Source of the DNA: Akkermansia muciniphila
GTDB taxonomy: Bacteria > Verrucomicrobiota > Verrucomicrobiia > Limisphaerales > BJHT01
Length of the DNA stretch: 64,000 nucleotides
Assembly: GCA_945861535.1 (NCBI GenBank)
Contig: CAMAUZ010000011.1
Coordinates: 1-64,000, forward strand
Reading direction: 5' to 3'
Both the position numbers and the translations under genes were made by a program. Below the pieces are notes generated by a model that was given only the letters and a program-made list of their open reading frames with translations, did no database searches and was not told the origin of the DNA. Positions 63,990-64,000 of the stretch are shown here, piece after piece. Position 1 is the stretch's first letter. Every line of letters starts with the position of its first letter.

Positions 63990-64000
63990 CGCCGAGTTCA

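Overview
The window is high-GC bacterial chromosome that looks like a Verrucomicrobiota genome (Pedosphaera/Limisphaerales type). No rRNA or other taxonomic marker is present, so this is inferred from gene families: DUF1501 and DUF1549/DUF1553 surface proteins, a cytochrome-c/WD40 protein, PQQ-like and SMP-30 propellers, TAT-exported Gfo/Idh/MocA oxidoreductases, and a MoxR/DUF58/VWA cluster. Intergenic space is full of palindromic repeat cassettes.

Layout. 1-10145 (minus) is a MoxR ATPase - DUF58 - BatA/VWA - VWA/amidotransferase-like - DUF4175-like - DUF4159 operon, the PVC version of the Bacteroides aerotolerance (bat) cluster. 10736-14714 (plus) is a DUF1549/DUF1553 plus DUF1501 pair ending in a clear terminator. 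14964-16991 (minus) holds a TlpA-like lipoprotein thioredoxin and a four-cysteine protein. 17468-23271 has a half-size TauE/SafE permease, MscS channel, thiS, thiH and a CBS-type Mn-dependent pyrophosphatase. 23513-38931 is mostly secreted or periplasmic catabolic and sensory proteins: TPR, SMP-30, PQQ-like, cytochrome/WD40, SDR, esterase and a large sorbosone-dehydrogenase-like propeller. 39259-44196 holds a LytTR regulator, prfB with its programmed frameshift, trpC and a REC-PAS-PP2C phosphatase. 44427-49828 has a large glycosidase-like secreted protein, a Gfo/Idh/MocA oxidoreductase and a YceI protein. 49829-50932 is a decayed stretch: the remnant of a sulfatase gene split by a 452-bp element with inverted ends and an 8-bp target duplication. 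50933-59864 holds a WalJ-like metallo-hydrolase and then the translation/RNA cluster nusA-infB-rbfA-nrnA, truB, ribF. 59865-60881 includes an unusual 21-bp-period array. 60882-63848 (minus) is a CHASE-PAS hybrid histidine kinase.

How the parts fit. The core informational genes form a conserved-looking transcription unit; a promoter followed by an intrinsic terminator in the nusA leader suggests attenuation. The secreted oxidoreductases, propellers, esterase and sulfatase remnant fit a polysaccharide-degrading lifestyle.

The most distinctive property is the non-coding architecture. At least eight unrelated families of inverted-repeat cassettes occupy almost every intergenic gap, often nested one inside another, and one is inserted in frame into the 5' end of a gene. 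No tRNA, rRNA, CRISPR array or intact transposase gene was seen.
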